A DNA stretch of 64,000 nucleotides from Dermanyssus gallinae (taxonomy: Eukaryota > Arthropoda > Arachnida > Mesostigmata > Dermanyssidae), in the NCBI GenBank assembly GCA_003439945.1, contig QVRM01002377.1:1252001-1316000 (forward strand), given 5' to 3'. This document shows, in pieces, positions 45,310 through 55,600 of this stretch. Under the pieces are notes generated by a model. That model saw only the letters and a program-made list of their open reading frames with translations, was not told the DNA's origin and searched no databases. The position numbers and the translations under genes are program-made. Each line of letters opens with the position of its first letter. Within the stretch, counting starts at the first letter, position 1.

Positions 45310-47083
45310 ATAAGCTTTTGTGCACATTTACTGTGAAACTTCTATTAGTGAGGAAACACTCGATCCACCTTAGGCTTCTTGGCTTCAACACCGTGCATTG
45401 AGATGCATTTGATAAGCTTAGAGTGAGTTGTTGACTCAAACGCTGAAAATCAAAGTACAACACATCAAAACCATCTCCAAAATCCTTCTCGCACATCAGT
45501 AGTTGTAAAACAGTTAACCTTCCCGAGCGGTAGGCAAACTGTTCTTTGCAGATTAGACTCTGACTATTAGCATTTTAATATACCGTCCATATCGAAGCCA
45601 CAATGTTTGTAGAAATAGCTGGGCAGACCATCAGGCGTTATACTGAGTTTGGACTTGAGTTTCAATAGATAACGGTGGAGGTGTTCAGGCGATGTATCCA
45701 CGTTGTTGACGTAGTGTAGATCACTTCCTACATGCATGGGAGGGGTGGGTTACCTGACCTCATTTTAATTTCATCTTCGGTAGGGTACATGTTAGCAAAA
45801 TGATCTATCAGTAGTTCAGCTTTGTCTAAGTCATCGGTTATTTTCTATCTATCTGAACCGATGAGGGCGCTGAGTTGATCTTGACTTTTCATACGCCTTG
45901 ATACGTAGCGGTGAACCTTGATCATGTCGCGTTTCTCAATAAGTTTGCTTGACGACGTGAGACGCGTTCTAACTTCTGCTTTAATTTGTCTGATTTGGTA
46001 AGGTCTTTTTCCTTTTCAAGTAGTCGATTGATTGTGCAGATGTTTTCATCGATCGAGTCTAGCCGTTCCTTGAAAAAGAAACAAAGAGGTTTCGAAGAAA
46101 AGTCAAACAATCAGTGAGCAAATTAAACATTTTGATCGAAAAAGATGTTCCAGTCAATCGAGCTTAAATTAAGTTTAATCAGGTCGTAATCGCCGTGTTT
46201 GTAATCGTAGAATGTCGAAGTATTCTCACTGACAGCAATAGAATCTTTGCGTACGTATAGTGTGAAACGAACGGCTTGGTGATCTGACGAAAACGGGCAG
46301 GGCGTGACCGTGGTGTCCCGAACCGAGTTGTCGTTGCATAGAACAAGATCAAGTATGTTCGCACATTTTAAACGCGTTGGTTGTCGAACAAGTTGACGGA
46401 GTGGAGCAACTCGTAAACAAAAATCCACGAATGTTTGCTCTTTGAAAACGGAAAGAGTGCCGGGACATGACAAAGTCTCCCAATCGATCGACGGGAGGTT
46501 GTAGTCATCAATTAGCACAACAGTTGCATCAATGTCACAAAGCGTCGCGAGTTCGCAGCAAAAACATTCCATGTACCTTACTAAGGTTTCAGGGTTGCCA
46601 CTCGGATAGTTATATGCACATATCACACGTATCAGTGACTTCAGGAAAATTAAATCGACGCAGATGAGTTCTAGATCGTCATTTTCTTGGATGTTGACGA
46701 TTAAAGACACCAAGCAGTTCTTTACCAGAATTAACACACCCCTCCCTCTTGACTTCCGGTCTTTTCTGTAAATCCGATATGTTCCATTATACTGGTTCAC
46801 CATCTGAGACAGCATTTTCCTTCAGCCATGTCTCAGTTACGCAGCAGACCATGATATTGTTAGAGACAAAGTATGAGTGCAAAATGTCAATTGCGTTCGG
46901 CTTGTTTAATGAACAAGCGTTAATTAGAATGCAGTTAATACAGATTTCGAGATCACAAGGTTCAGAGGTACTTTTATTAGTGGGTTTGGTTGTTGAGAAA
47001 GTTCTCGGCCTAAAAGTAGAATCTAGCGTCTGAGGGTGGGGGTTGCCGTTGTATCCTTTCACTAAGCTTCCATCGTCCCACAA
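45310..47083 (-). pseudogene. CR1-like LINE ORF2, broken
   Basis: The minus strand begins with the endonuclease at 47083-46787 (ILINACSLNKPNAIDILHSYF, VTETWLKENA), shifts frame near 46800, and continues to 46123. That part has GRGVLILVKN, IDDYNLPSIDW (GDxN changed to DDYN) and FSSDHQAVRF. The linker FKERLDSIDENI is at 46110-45922. RT text CKEQFAYRSGRLTVLQLL and DVLYFDFQRL (motif A) with LRWIECFLTNRSFTVNV lies at 45530-45310. It stops at the SGNH LINE insertion. The stretch 45560-45900 has no clear RT text. Dead copy. Confidence 0.8.
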
Positions 47084-47114
47084 GTTTTCATCTAACAGAC
47101 AATCAATTGCGACA

Positions 47115-47259
47115 TCATTTCCTTCTGCAATAAAGATTTTGTAGTGAGAAATTTTTGTGTTTCAGTGCAACGACTCTATCAACGATGATATTATTTTTCA
47201 TCAGATGGTCGTGAATTCCTTTGCAGTCAACATCAGTGTCACTCCAAACAATCATTGCT
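47115..47259 (-). pseudogene. CR1-like LINE ORF1, C-terminal part
   Basis: Reads AMIVWSDTDVDCKGIHDHL then MKNNIIVDRVVALKHKNFS and NLYC, the conserved RRM-like ORF1 tail of CR1 elements. Its first codons continue in frame from 49113 across the RLE LINE insertion. Confidence 0.8.
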
Positions 47260-49104
47260 AAGGGGGGTACCAAAGCTGACGTACATGCCACCGTTGCATA
47301 CATTGAATCACACAGAGCCGCAAACCATAAAATGTTAGTAAAGCTGGATTTTCAAAATGCCTTTAGCATGATGCGAATTCGGGTAAACAGCGAACCCCTG
47401 GGCTGTACGCCGCTATCTACCAGATGTATCGTTTCCGGTCCAATCTCTATTGGCAAGGAAAGACTATACTGTTAAAGTGTGGGCTGCAGCAGGGCGAGCC
47501 GTGTGGGCCTGCCCTCTTCTGCATAGGATTATATGAGCTTTAGGCACGATTGCAGTCAGAATTGCGACCGTGGTACTTAGACGATGGACTACTTGCAGGC
47601 GATTTGCCTGCTGTTCTCTCCGACATTAAGAAGGTCCAGGACTTCGAGGCGGTCTCGGGCCTGAAGCTCAACGACAATAAATGTGAGCTCCTCGTTCTAT
47701 CGCACAACGACAGAGAGGAAACTGCTGCCGCAGTACGAGCAAAACTACCCAATATTAAGTAGCTAACGGAGGAAAACGTCGAATTGCTGGGTGCACCGTT
47801 AACTGGCGCAGCAGTTGTGGGTGCCCTCCAAAAGAGGCGCACAGATGCGAAACGGTGGTGCAGTAGATTAAAACATCTAGACGCACACGCAGCCCTGTAT
47901 CTTTTACGGCAAAGCCTTTCCACGCCTCGTTTAATTTATCTTTTACGATGTTCTCCCTCGTACAAGAGAGATGACCTGCTCCACGCTTTTGACGAACTCC
48001 TCCGAACGACACTCGAGTGCTTACTCAATGTGCGCCTAGGAGACAACGCATGGGCCCAAGCTACGCTGTCCGTCAGCGCAGGTGGCCTTGGTGTCCGTAC
48101 AACTAAAAATCTGGCCCTGTCGTGCTACGTGGGCTCAATCACAAATTTTAAACATCTAATTGCTTCCGTAGGTCCGCAAGGTACAATGGAGAAGATCGAA
48201 CGGGCTTCGCGTACGAGTCTGGACGAATTTGAAGCGCGGGAGGCTCTACCGATTTCCCCAACGCAAGAGTCCCTTGACCGCATTGTGGTGAAGCGGAAAC
48301 AGGCCTCTCTCCTGTCTCAGGCGCAAACCACGGCTGACAAGGCTAGACTACGAGCTTGCTTCGATCCGATGAGTGGCAAGTGGCTTCAGGCCCTCCCCTC
48401 GCCACAACTAGGTACTTTGCTGGACAATGACACACTCCGCATCGTGTCTGGTCTACGGCTGGGGGAGACGGTCTGTGCCGCTCATCTTTGCAACCGGTGT
48501 CGGTTCTCCGTAACAACAACAGGGGAACACGCTCTATCGTGCCGATACAGCGCCGGCAGCCACCCACGACCCTATGCAATAAACGACGTCGTCTGTCGTG
48601 CACTACATAGTGCACAGGTGCCGGCCGTGATAGAGACACTAGGCCTCAGTGCCAATAGTGGGTTACGTCCGGACGGTAAAACACTAGCCCCTTGGGAAAG
48701 AGGTCGCCTACTTGTATGGGACGTTACCGTGTCGTGTACATTGGCCAGGAGCTACGTCGCTCGAACAAGCCAGAATGCTGGTGCCTCTGCTTGTCTTGCG
48801 GAGGAACGCAAGTTAGCGAAATACAGAGAACTCAATCCGCAGTATATCGTCCAGCCAATTGCCATAGAAACGTACAGACCCATGGGTGAAGAAACGTCCA
48901 AGTTTTTTAAAGAGCTTGGAAGAAGAATAAACGCAGTCACAAGGGATCCTCGTTCTAGAGAGTTCCTACTGCAGCGAGTATCGATCGAGCTTCAGCGGGA
49001 AAACGCGGCGTCAGTCCCTTCCCTCCGCCGAAGGGTTCCCTGAGATCTTGTAGGAATAATGATGTTCTTTAAACAATTTTGATCAAATAAATCTTTGCTG
49101 TCCC
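47260..49104 (+). mobile_element. 5'-truncated RLE-type LINE, copy 2
   Basis: An 1845-bp insertion in opposite orientation to its CR1-like host. It begins inside the RT with VKLDFQNAFSMMR (motif A, about 47337-47375), then motif B GLQQGEPCGPALF near 47480-47520, motif C RPWYLDDGLLAGD near 47566-47604, and the 419-codon C-terminal frame. One frameshift lies near 47475 and in-frame TAGs are at 47541 and 47760. The 3' end has AATAAA at 49086-49091, 13 bp before the duplication. Confidence 0.85.
47784..49043 (+). CDS. RT thumb plus restriction-like endonuclease of LINE
   Basis: 419 codons, the intact distal part of a longer ORF. The upstream frame is the same, broken only by TAG at 47760. A helical thumb and linker run to about 230. 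A zinc knuckle follows, CNRC (236-239) with H249 and C253. RPDG (295-298), LLVWDVTV (Asp 313), and AEERKLAKY (339-347) form the RPD...D...E/K pattern of PD-(D/E)XK endonucleases, as in R2-type elements. The end EFLLQRVSIELQRENAASV is characteristic of this family. An RLE nicks target DNA to prime reverse transcription. The active-site residues look preserved here. Confidence 0.8.
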   Translation: MLGAPLTGAAVVGALQKRRTDAKRWCSRLKHLDAHAALYLLRQSLSTPRLIYLLRCSPSYKRDDLLHAFDELLRTTLECLLNVRLGDNAWAQATLSVSAGGLGVRTTKNLALSCYVGSITNFKHLIASVGPQGTMEKIERASRTSLDEFEAREALPISPTQESLDRIVVKRKQASLLSQAQTTADKARLRACFDPMSGKWLQALPSPQLGTLLDNDTLRIVSGLRLGETVCAAHLCNRCRFSVTTTGEHALSCRYSAGSHPRPYAINDVVCRALHSAQVPAVIETLGLSANSGLRPDGKTLAPWERGRLLVWDVTVSCTLARSYVARTSQNAGASACLAEERKLAKYRELNPQYIVQPIAIETYRPMGEETSKFFKELGRRINAVTRDPRSREFLLQRVSIELQRENAASVPSLRRRVP

Positions 49105-49113
49105 ATCATTGCT

Positions 49114-49821
49114 TTGGCAGCTGTGAATCGAATGTTTTTCTTGAGCAGGATACAGGTATTTTCGTTCGATGAGGATTGTTTGACAACACGTAATGTCCTC
49201 TGCTCAGCCTTTCCCTGTTTCTTGCCATTTGGTCTGTCTTTGTCGAGCTTAACGGGAGACTCTGCTGGTCGCGGAAAACGCGGGAGACTTTGCTGGTCCG
49301 GCGGTTGTTTGCTGTTGTGGCGGCGGGTGACGAGGTTTAGCAGCATGAGTGGCAGTTCGGCTTTGTTTGTTGTTGTCGTCGTCGTTCCAGCCGTTATTGT
49401 TCGAGGAACTAATAATGAAGTTCTTTAATTCAGCGTTTTCAAATCGTAATTTTTCAACTTGCAGGATAACTCTTCTTAGCTCAAGCGATTCTCGGCGAAG
49501 TATCTTTAGTTCAGACAAGATCTTAGTCATGACGTTGTTGTCGTTGGATGTCGGAGCGGTCTCATCATGCTGCATAGTTTCTTTATCAATCACATCCCTG
49601 TCAGCACATACGCGACACGTAAACACGTTTATAATTTTCTTTTTCTGCAAGTCGGCAGTCTTCAGGTCGGTGCATCCCGATACGTGAATCCAGCCACAGC
49701 ACTTTACACATTGTATCATGGTGAACCGACGATTTGTAGCGTCTTTGCCACACACTGGACACGTTTCACTGACTTTCTGGAACTTTGTTGGCAAGTCAGC
49801 TTGGGTTGATAGGTTTGCCAT
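49114..49821 (-). pseudogene. CR1-like LINE ORF1 with PHD finger
   Basis: ATG at 49821 (MANLSTQADLPTKF). A PHD-type zinc finger follows: CPVC, CVKC, WIHVSGC, CRVC, a Cys4-His-Cys3 layout over about 55 residues. A coiled coil comes next (ILSELKILRRESLELRR, LQVEKLRFENAELKNFI), then a Ser/Asn- and Pro/Gln-rich linker. A frameshift near 49250-49340 moves to the frame of RPNGKKQGKAEQRTLRVV and KKNIRFTAAKAM, which runs into the RLE insertion site. PHD-like fingers in ORF1 are known in CR1 elements. They may bind chromatin or nucleic acid. Confidence 0.8.
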
Positions 49822-50149
49822 TGCACCAGTTGTCAGTGTTGCCACATGCAGTGACAAAAGAGGACTAAAAACGTCACAAGTATCACAAAAATCAAACAAT
49901 TACGGAGAGCAAGTGGCGGCTAGCAGACAACTGTGCTAATATATTATTATTATTCCCAAAAAAATAATAATCGCGTACACATATTTTGATAGTGTTAGGG
50001 GAATTCAACTTAGATTTAATATAGTATTACATTAGGTTGATCTTCTAAAATGAGAGCCATGAACGATATCAGAGGCCTTGGAAAATTAGATTTTACATTC
50101 GCAAGAAAATGCAAAAGTAAATTATCAATCGTTGCCAGGTGGATAAAGT
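49822..50149. other. CR1 5' UTR and flank
   Basis: Up to about 49940 this is probably the 5' leader of the CR1-like element on the minus strand. Beyond it an AT-rich flank shows nothing recognisable. Confidence 0.4.
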
Positions 50150-50880
50150 GATGACTAAATTCATCAATAGTGGCACTCCTTGTACTATACACGTAGCTTG
50201 ATTATTAATTACATTCAAAGGCAATAAAGTATTTTGCAAAGCACCTTCATAAGGCAGCATATCATATTTCAAATGTAAGTAAAAATGTAAACCGCTTTAC
50301 GAAACATTGTTAAAGCGACATTTTTTATCTTGTATAATAAAATGCACGCCCAAAAGCAACTTCGTCACAACGACGTGGACTTGTTAATTCCACTTAAGGT
50401 TCTGTTCAAATATCGCACCTAAAAGCCTCCTCAATATACGGGAAACTGCACCCTGCCATTGGAATTATTTCCGCCAAGGCTAATGACTAGAATGATAAGT
50501 GAGAGTAATCATGACTATTACTGGACTGATTGGAGATTATCTCAAACAAACAATTTGATGCAGAATCCGGCAGAGTGCAGTCGGAAAATTGTGACTTGTT
50601 TAAGATAGATTATTAATGTTTTTGTTGAGTAATGAACCAGTGCAACATGCATGCAGGTTACATAAAAAATAAGTTTAATACAGTTGGGCCGAGTACTGAT
50701 CTCTTTAGAACTCCATATATTTTTTTAATTTTACTAAAATCATCATTTAGTTTAACGATTTGATTTCGATTAGTATGATAGGATTTCAAAACACCATTTC
50801 AATCTCCAAATTTTAGGCGTGGCAATTTATCAAATAGTGTTTGTCGATTTACACTATAAATGCTTTCTTTAAATCAAGAC
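50150..50880 (-). pseudogene. LINE reverse transcriptase fragment
   Basis: Minus-strand text SVNRQTLFDKLPRLKFGD, VLKSYHTNRNQIVKLNDDF and YGVLKRSVLGPTVLNLFF (motif A to B, GVPQGS changed to GVLKRS) lies at 50661-50878. A weaker thumb-like part, FEQNLKWN with VHFIIQDKK, lies at 50150-50420. It is AT-rich and full of stops. It resembles jockey/CR1/RTE-type palms, but the clade is uncertain. Confidence 0.55.
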
Positions 50881-51669
50881 ATATTACAACTAGGTAGTGT
50901 TTTTCTCAATGTGTGATCTCTAAGCTTTGCGAATCTCTAAGCGAAAGATCGGATGATGCAAATTCTCTACAATTCGATACCTCTGCTATTGGCGATCTGT
51001 ACACTGAATACCCTCTGTACGATTTTTGTTCCAGCAACAAAAATACGCATTACAGCTTTCAATTAAAAATAGCTCTCAACAATGGATTCGCCCAAATCGT
51101 CTTCCCGCTCCCTGAATAAGCCCATTATTGAACCGTACAATATCTTGTTCTGAACTTATAATTATAGGTTAAGACAATTTGTTTCTTTGTTATTCGACTG
51201 TAAGGTTGCGTGTTATAGGCTTTCAAAATATCAAACCAGCTTGTTTCCAAAAAAAAAGAACGATGTGGTCGCTTGTTGGTCATTCAAGTTGAACAATATA
51301 CAACAGTGATTCATCACCTGCAGTTAATGAACTGCAGCACCCTCTCCATTAGTTTTTTGACGTCGCGCAAGTCTTCTTTATCTTGTTGCAAAAGACATGC
51401 ATGTATCGAAGTTATAAATATTGCTTTTATTGCTTAGCTGTATTTATCTGTAGATGCAACTTGTTCTCCAAAAAACAACTCATTGCTTAAGTGCTTTATT
51501 TTCTTTTTGAGTCTTTACCAACTTTTCTTTTACTAAGTACGACAGGAATCCGATTTATGGACACTTTAGACACGGTAAGATTGCCACGACAAAGGCAACG
51601 AAAACAGCAAACGGTACTGCGAAGATCTTATCGAACATCCACGTACCCAATCGAGCGGATCGGAAAAGA
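50881..51669. other. Stretch without a recognised gene
   Basis: AT-rich, with a 68-codon plus frame at 50913-51119 of no known type. Confidence 0.4.
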
Positions 51670-52560
51670 TTTGTGATGTCGGCAGCCGGATCGATAGCCC
51701 TCTTTGGTTGTTCACTCTGGTTCACCTCGGCAACAAACACAGAGAAAGTCAAAAACCTGCTACGAAGAACCCACCAAATGACGGCGCTAAGGATCATCCA
51801 AGTGTACCGTATGGTACGTACGGCTGATGCGCTGGTCCTGGCCGGCACTTCTTCGTGTGATCTCGTCGTCAAGAAACGGCGCAGATTGTGGAAAAAGGAG
51901 CCACTGCGCTCAAAAGAGGCGGAGCGAGAAGCTATGCTTCCCGAGTGGCAACGAAAATGGGCAAAATTGTGGAGGGGAGAGCCGGAGCCAAGGTTTGGTA
52001 TCTAACGCCGGACATCAAAAAGTGGATAGATCGTCTCGGAAGCAACATTGACTTCTTTATGACCTAAGTTATAACTGTACATGGATATTTCCAGGCCTGC
52101 CTGGACAATTTCAACGTCGTTTCCCAGTCGGGGAAATGCATCCATTGCACACATGGCACACGAGATGACGCGTTTCGCACGATATTCGTTTGTCCTGCCC
52201 TAGAGCAAGCAATAGCCTTGGCTTTGAAAAAAGTGGCCTACCGATGGCAACGAAACGGCGACTCGAAGTTAACAAATTTACCTACAAACTTGCCGAAAAT
52301 AAGCATGAAGGATTTCGTTCAGTTCACCTCACGCGAAAAAACTGCCGGCTGGGACATTGGGACTCAAATAGCAAAAGAAGTCCTCAAGGAAAAAACGGTT
52401 CTGATCTAGGGCAAAACCTTCCGCACATGTGCACTCCGTCCAATTGCTCCGGTAGGCATTCACCGCTTCTACCTACTTATAGTACTATTTACCGACGGGA
52501 GGCCAGGAGCAGAGCTAAGAAGAGGCTGCGGTTTTCAGACCATCAAAATACAGAGTTTTA
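51670..52560 (+). pseudogene. R1-like LINE 3' end
   Basis: Plus-strand frame 51673-52005 reads SIALFGCSLWF, LRRTHQMTALRIIQVYRMVRTADALVLAGTSSCDLVVKKRR and LPEWQRKWAKLWRGEPEP, the R1-clade block (ALRI...YRTVS.DAxxVLAGxxPxDL). Further on, at about 52190-52409, the knuckle-like RYSFVCPALEQAIALAL and TAGWDIGTQIAKEVL follow after frameshifts. It is the 3' end of a 5'-truncated or decayed copy. Confidence 0.7.
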
Positions 52561-52576
52561 GCTGATAACGCAGGTA

Positions 52577-52619
52577 GTCTTGAGGTGAGTCCAGCATGGT
52601 CCGTCTTGAGGTGAGTCCA
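52577..52619. repeat. Short tandem repeat of a 17-bp unit
   Basis: GTCTTGAGGTGAGTCCA occurs at 52577-52593 and 52603-52619. Confidence 0.9.
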
Positions 52620-55600
52620 AAGATGGTGTCCGGTCGTGCGTAACACATTTTTCACCTTTTATAAGAAAAATGCATACATTTAATAAATATTATCAAGGTA
52701 TCTTTTTACCCATGTATTAAATTATAGCAGCGAGCAATTATAGCGTTTTGAGATGCGAACTTCATCAAGATGCTTGATTCATTGATATAAGATGTTTTAG
52801 ACGTCATCATAAATTGTCAAGGTAGAGGTATATAGAAATGGACCTCTCATCAACAATCTCAAGCAATATATATTCCTTCCCTGCATAAAAAATCTATACA
52901 CTTAGTGTTCACATTAAACCTCAGTGGTTCCCACACCAAGACGGATTGGCTGCCAAGCATTTTTAAATCAATTTAATCAAATTGGTGACGAGAATATTTA
53001 CGCCGGTGACTCCTGTTAAGTTTACTAATACTGGTAATAGGGCAATATTGCAGAACCGCATCGTGATGCTTATGATGTACTTACTCACTTAGACCACGAA
53101 GTGGGATGACATAGAACTCAATTTGTTTTTGTATCTGGGAATTAAAGCAATGTAGAATTTTACAGTTAGGGGTATATGTCTACATTCTCATCTATTGTAG
53201 CAACCTGAATATTTCAATTGTGTCTTTTTGTGAAAACATGCCAAATTGTGCCGTCGATGGTGGTTTTTAAGTTATGTCAATGAAAATAATGGCAAGATGG
53301 TGAGTTGATAATCGTGGTGATTTTGTATCCGTTTTTGTTTTAAAACGTTTGTGGTATTACGTTACAGAATTGGTGCTGAGCCATCTAGGGGAGATCATAA
53401 TTTGAAAGTATTTTCTTTTCTCTTCTTGCTTTTAGCAATAAACAGAGCCGATTAAGGTGGAAAGTCTATATGAGCGCATACGTTTTGCATCAGTATTATT
53501 GGCATCAGTGTCGTACATAGATGTTTCCCCTGTATATATATATATATATACACAACGGTATGAACGATATCACTTTACAATGAAGGCAAAGCGCCAAACG
53601 ACAGATGCTGCTGGCCTAAAAGAGCTTCAAAGTGGGTTTGAGTGTTTGGTGATGGGAAATTTATGCGGCGATAGAGATTCGATGTCGGCACCTGTCCCAG
53701 ATTAAGTCCGCAGCGCTGCCACGATGGTGTGTCAGTCGTCAGTTGCAAACTGCTGTGTAGCCGCAGTATAATTCATGAGGCGACGGTGTACAAGAGGATA
53801 GCCAATCGAACTGCCAAGCGAGGCTGACATCAAAGGAATGCCCTGCTTGCCTAAGGAACAGGGAATCGGACGGGCAGTAAATCGATGCTCTCCCTTGGGC
53901 GGGTGTGTGGGTGGGTTTGGCAGGTGAACTGGGCAAGCCAAACCATTGCTCTGGAATTGCTTTTCCGTCCAATATCTCTGCGAAATAAAATGAGCTATAT
54001 ATGGGAACAGGTGTTCTAGTAGTCTAGGCTTACCTGTAATCTCACACAAACTGTCTGTCGGGCGAGTGTGAAGAAGAAGCTACCAGGTCAGACATCAGTC
54101 CACGCTATTTGAGTCCTTCCTCGAATCCGCCATCAGTATACAAACATCGCTTAAACTTATAGGCCATTGCTTTTCGTGTCGTGGCTTTTGCTTCTATGAT
54201 CCTTGTTGGTACTGCTTCTACTTCTGGTGATAGTGCCCTTATAGTTTCTCTAACTAGGTTGTAATTGCTGCTGCTTGCGAATAGTGTTCAACTAGTATTG
54301 TTGCCTAATAGAGAAACAGAGCAAAGGAGACATAGGCAGAGACAAACGTGCAACTCTCGCGTGAGCCCAAACATTTCTGCTCATATGTCTAGCATCCGGT
54401 TCTCTTTAATACAGCCCTTATCAATAGCGATTGACGACCACCTGCATTACCACACGTGTCGCGATGTCGCGTGTATGATATCCAATTGACGGTGTCGTGC
54501 CTGCTCTGGGCCCAGCTACTATACGAGGCGTGCGCAGTACTGAGTCATTATATATATAAGCGCACATACAATTTTCACTGAAAAGGCTGCAGCTGCCGTT
54601 TCTATTACGACTGCTCTAAATGGGATCACTTGAAGCGTAACTTCAGCTGTTTCCTGTGTTGACCTTACAATCTACTCCCTGCAGATATAAACAAAAATAC
54701 AACAGGTGCACCTTGCACAATGTCTACGAGATAGGCGTGACTGATACAACAGAGGGGGTAATTTACAACAGCTAGTAATCGCTCCAAGAACGCTACGGAC
54801 GGCCTCTAGGGCTGTCGTGGACACAGGTTTAAAGTGAAAATAGTAGACCGACCTACAACAAGGCATTAGTACAAACGTTCTTAAGCGCACGTTTAACAGC
54901 CCAAGAATGATGGCCATGCATGCAGAACCTCCCCTCTTCGTCTGGTTTGTGTAAAGTCAAACACTCCTTGCAGTTATATAGTGCCTACCTAGCATGAAAC
55001 ATACGTTGTTACTAGATACTGGCGCATGATAATGCAGAAGCGCGCATTTTGGGAGCATCCATCTACCAATAGGGCAGATGATCAGCTACAATTCAACCAA
55101 TAATTTTTTCTTGTAACTCTAGAATATCATTTCTTTCTAATTAACCGCCTTTTTGAATTTTAACCGCTACCGTTTTTGCCAGTTACCCATAAAGCTATAC
55201 GCCTTTTTGATTGCATGTCTGTTCCTGTGTAGGCTTCCCCAATATGGCAATGTTAACTGCGTTCGTGAAGTCTTGCCCATTCTCTCGACTCGTCCAAATG
55301 ATAGGAGACTCTGAAGTGCGTCACTCGGGGTCACCCCAGTTGTTTGTTTCACCAGATCTGCTATTTCTATGCCGTTATCTACATAAAATGTGATCTACCT
55401 AAAAGACTACTAATAAATGCTTGGCATAATCTGGGAACCCCTTCTCAAGCTAACTCAGCAATGTAGCAATAGGACGCCGATTTCAGATCTACAAAAACCG
55501 CGTATAACGTATCTCAAAGCTTGGACTGTTTTTGTCATATATCATAGCAACAGTCATATTGCGCTTGTACCTTCCACTTCTAAATCCAGGCGGGGGCTTC

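Larger units (their letters stand above)
47251..49113. repeat. 9-bp target-site duplication ATCATTGCT
   Basis: ATCATTGCT occurs at 47251-47259 and 49105-49113, exactly flanking the RLE LINE. Removing one copy plus the insert restores the CR1 ORF1 frame (TAAKAM joined to IVWSD). Confidence 0.9.
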
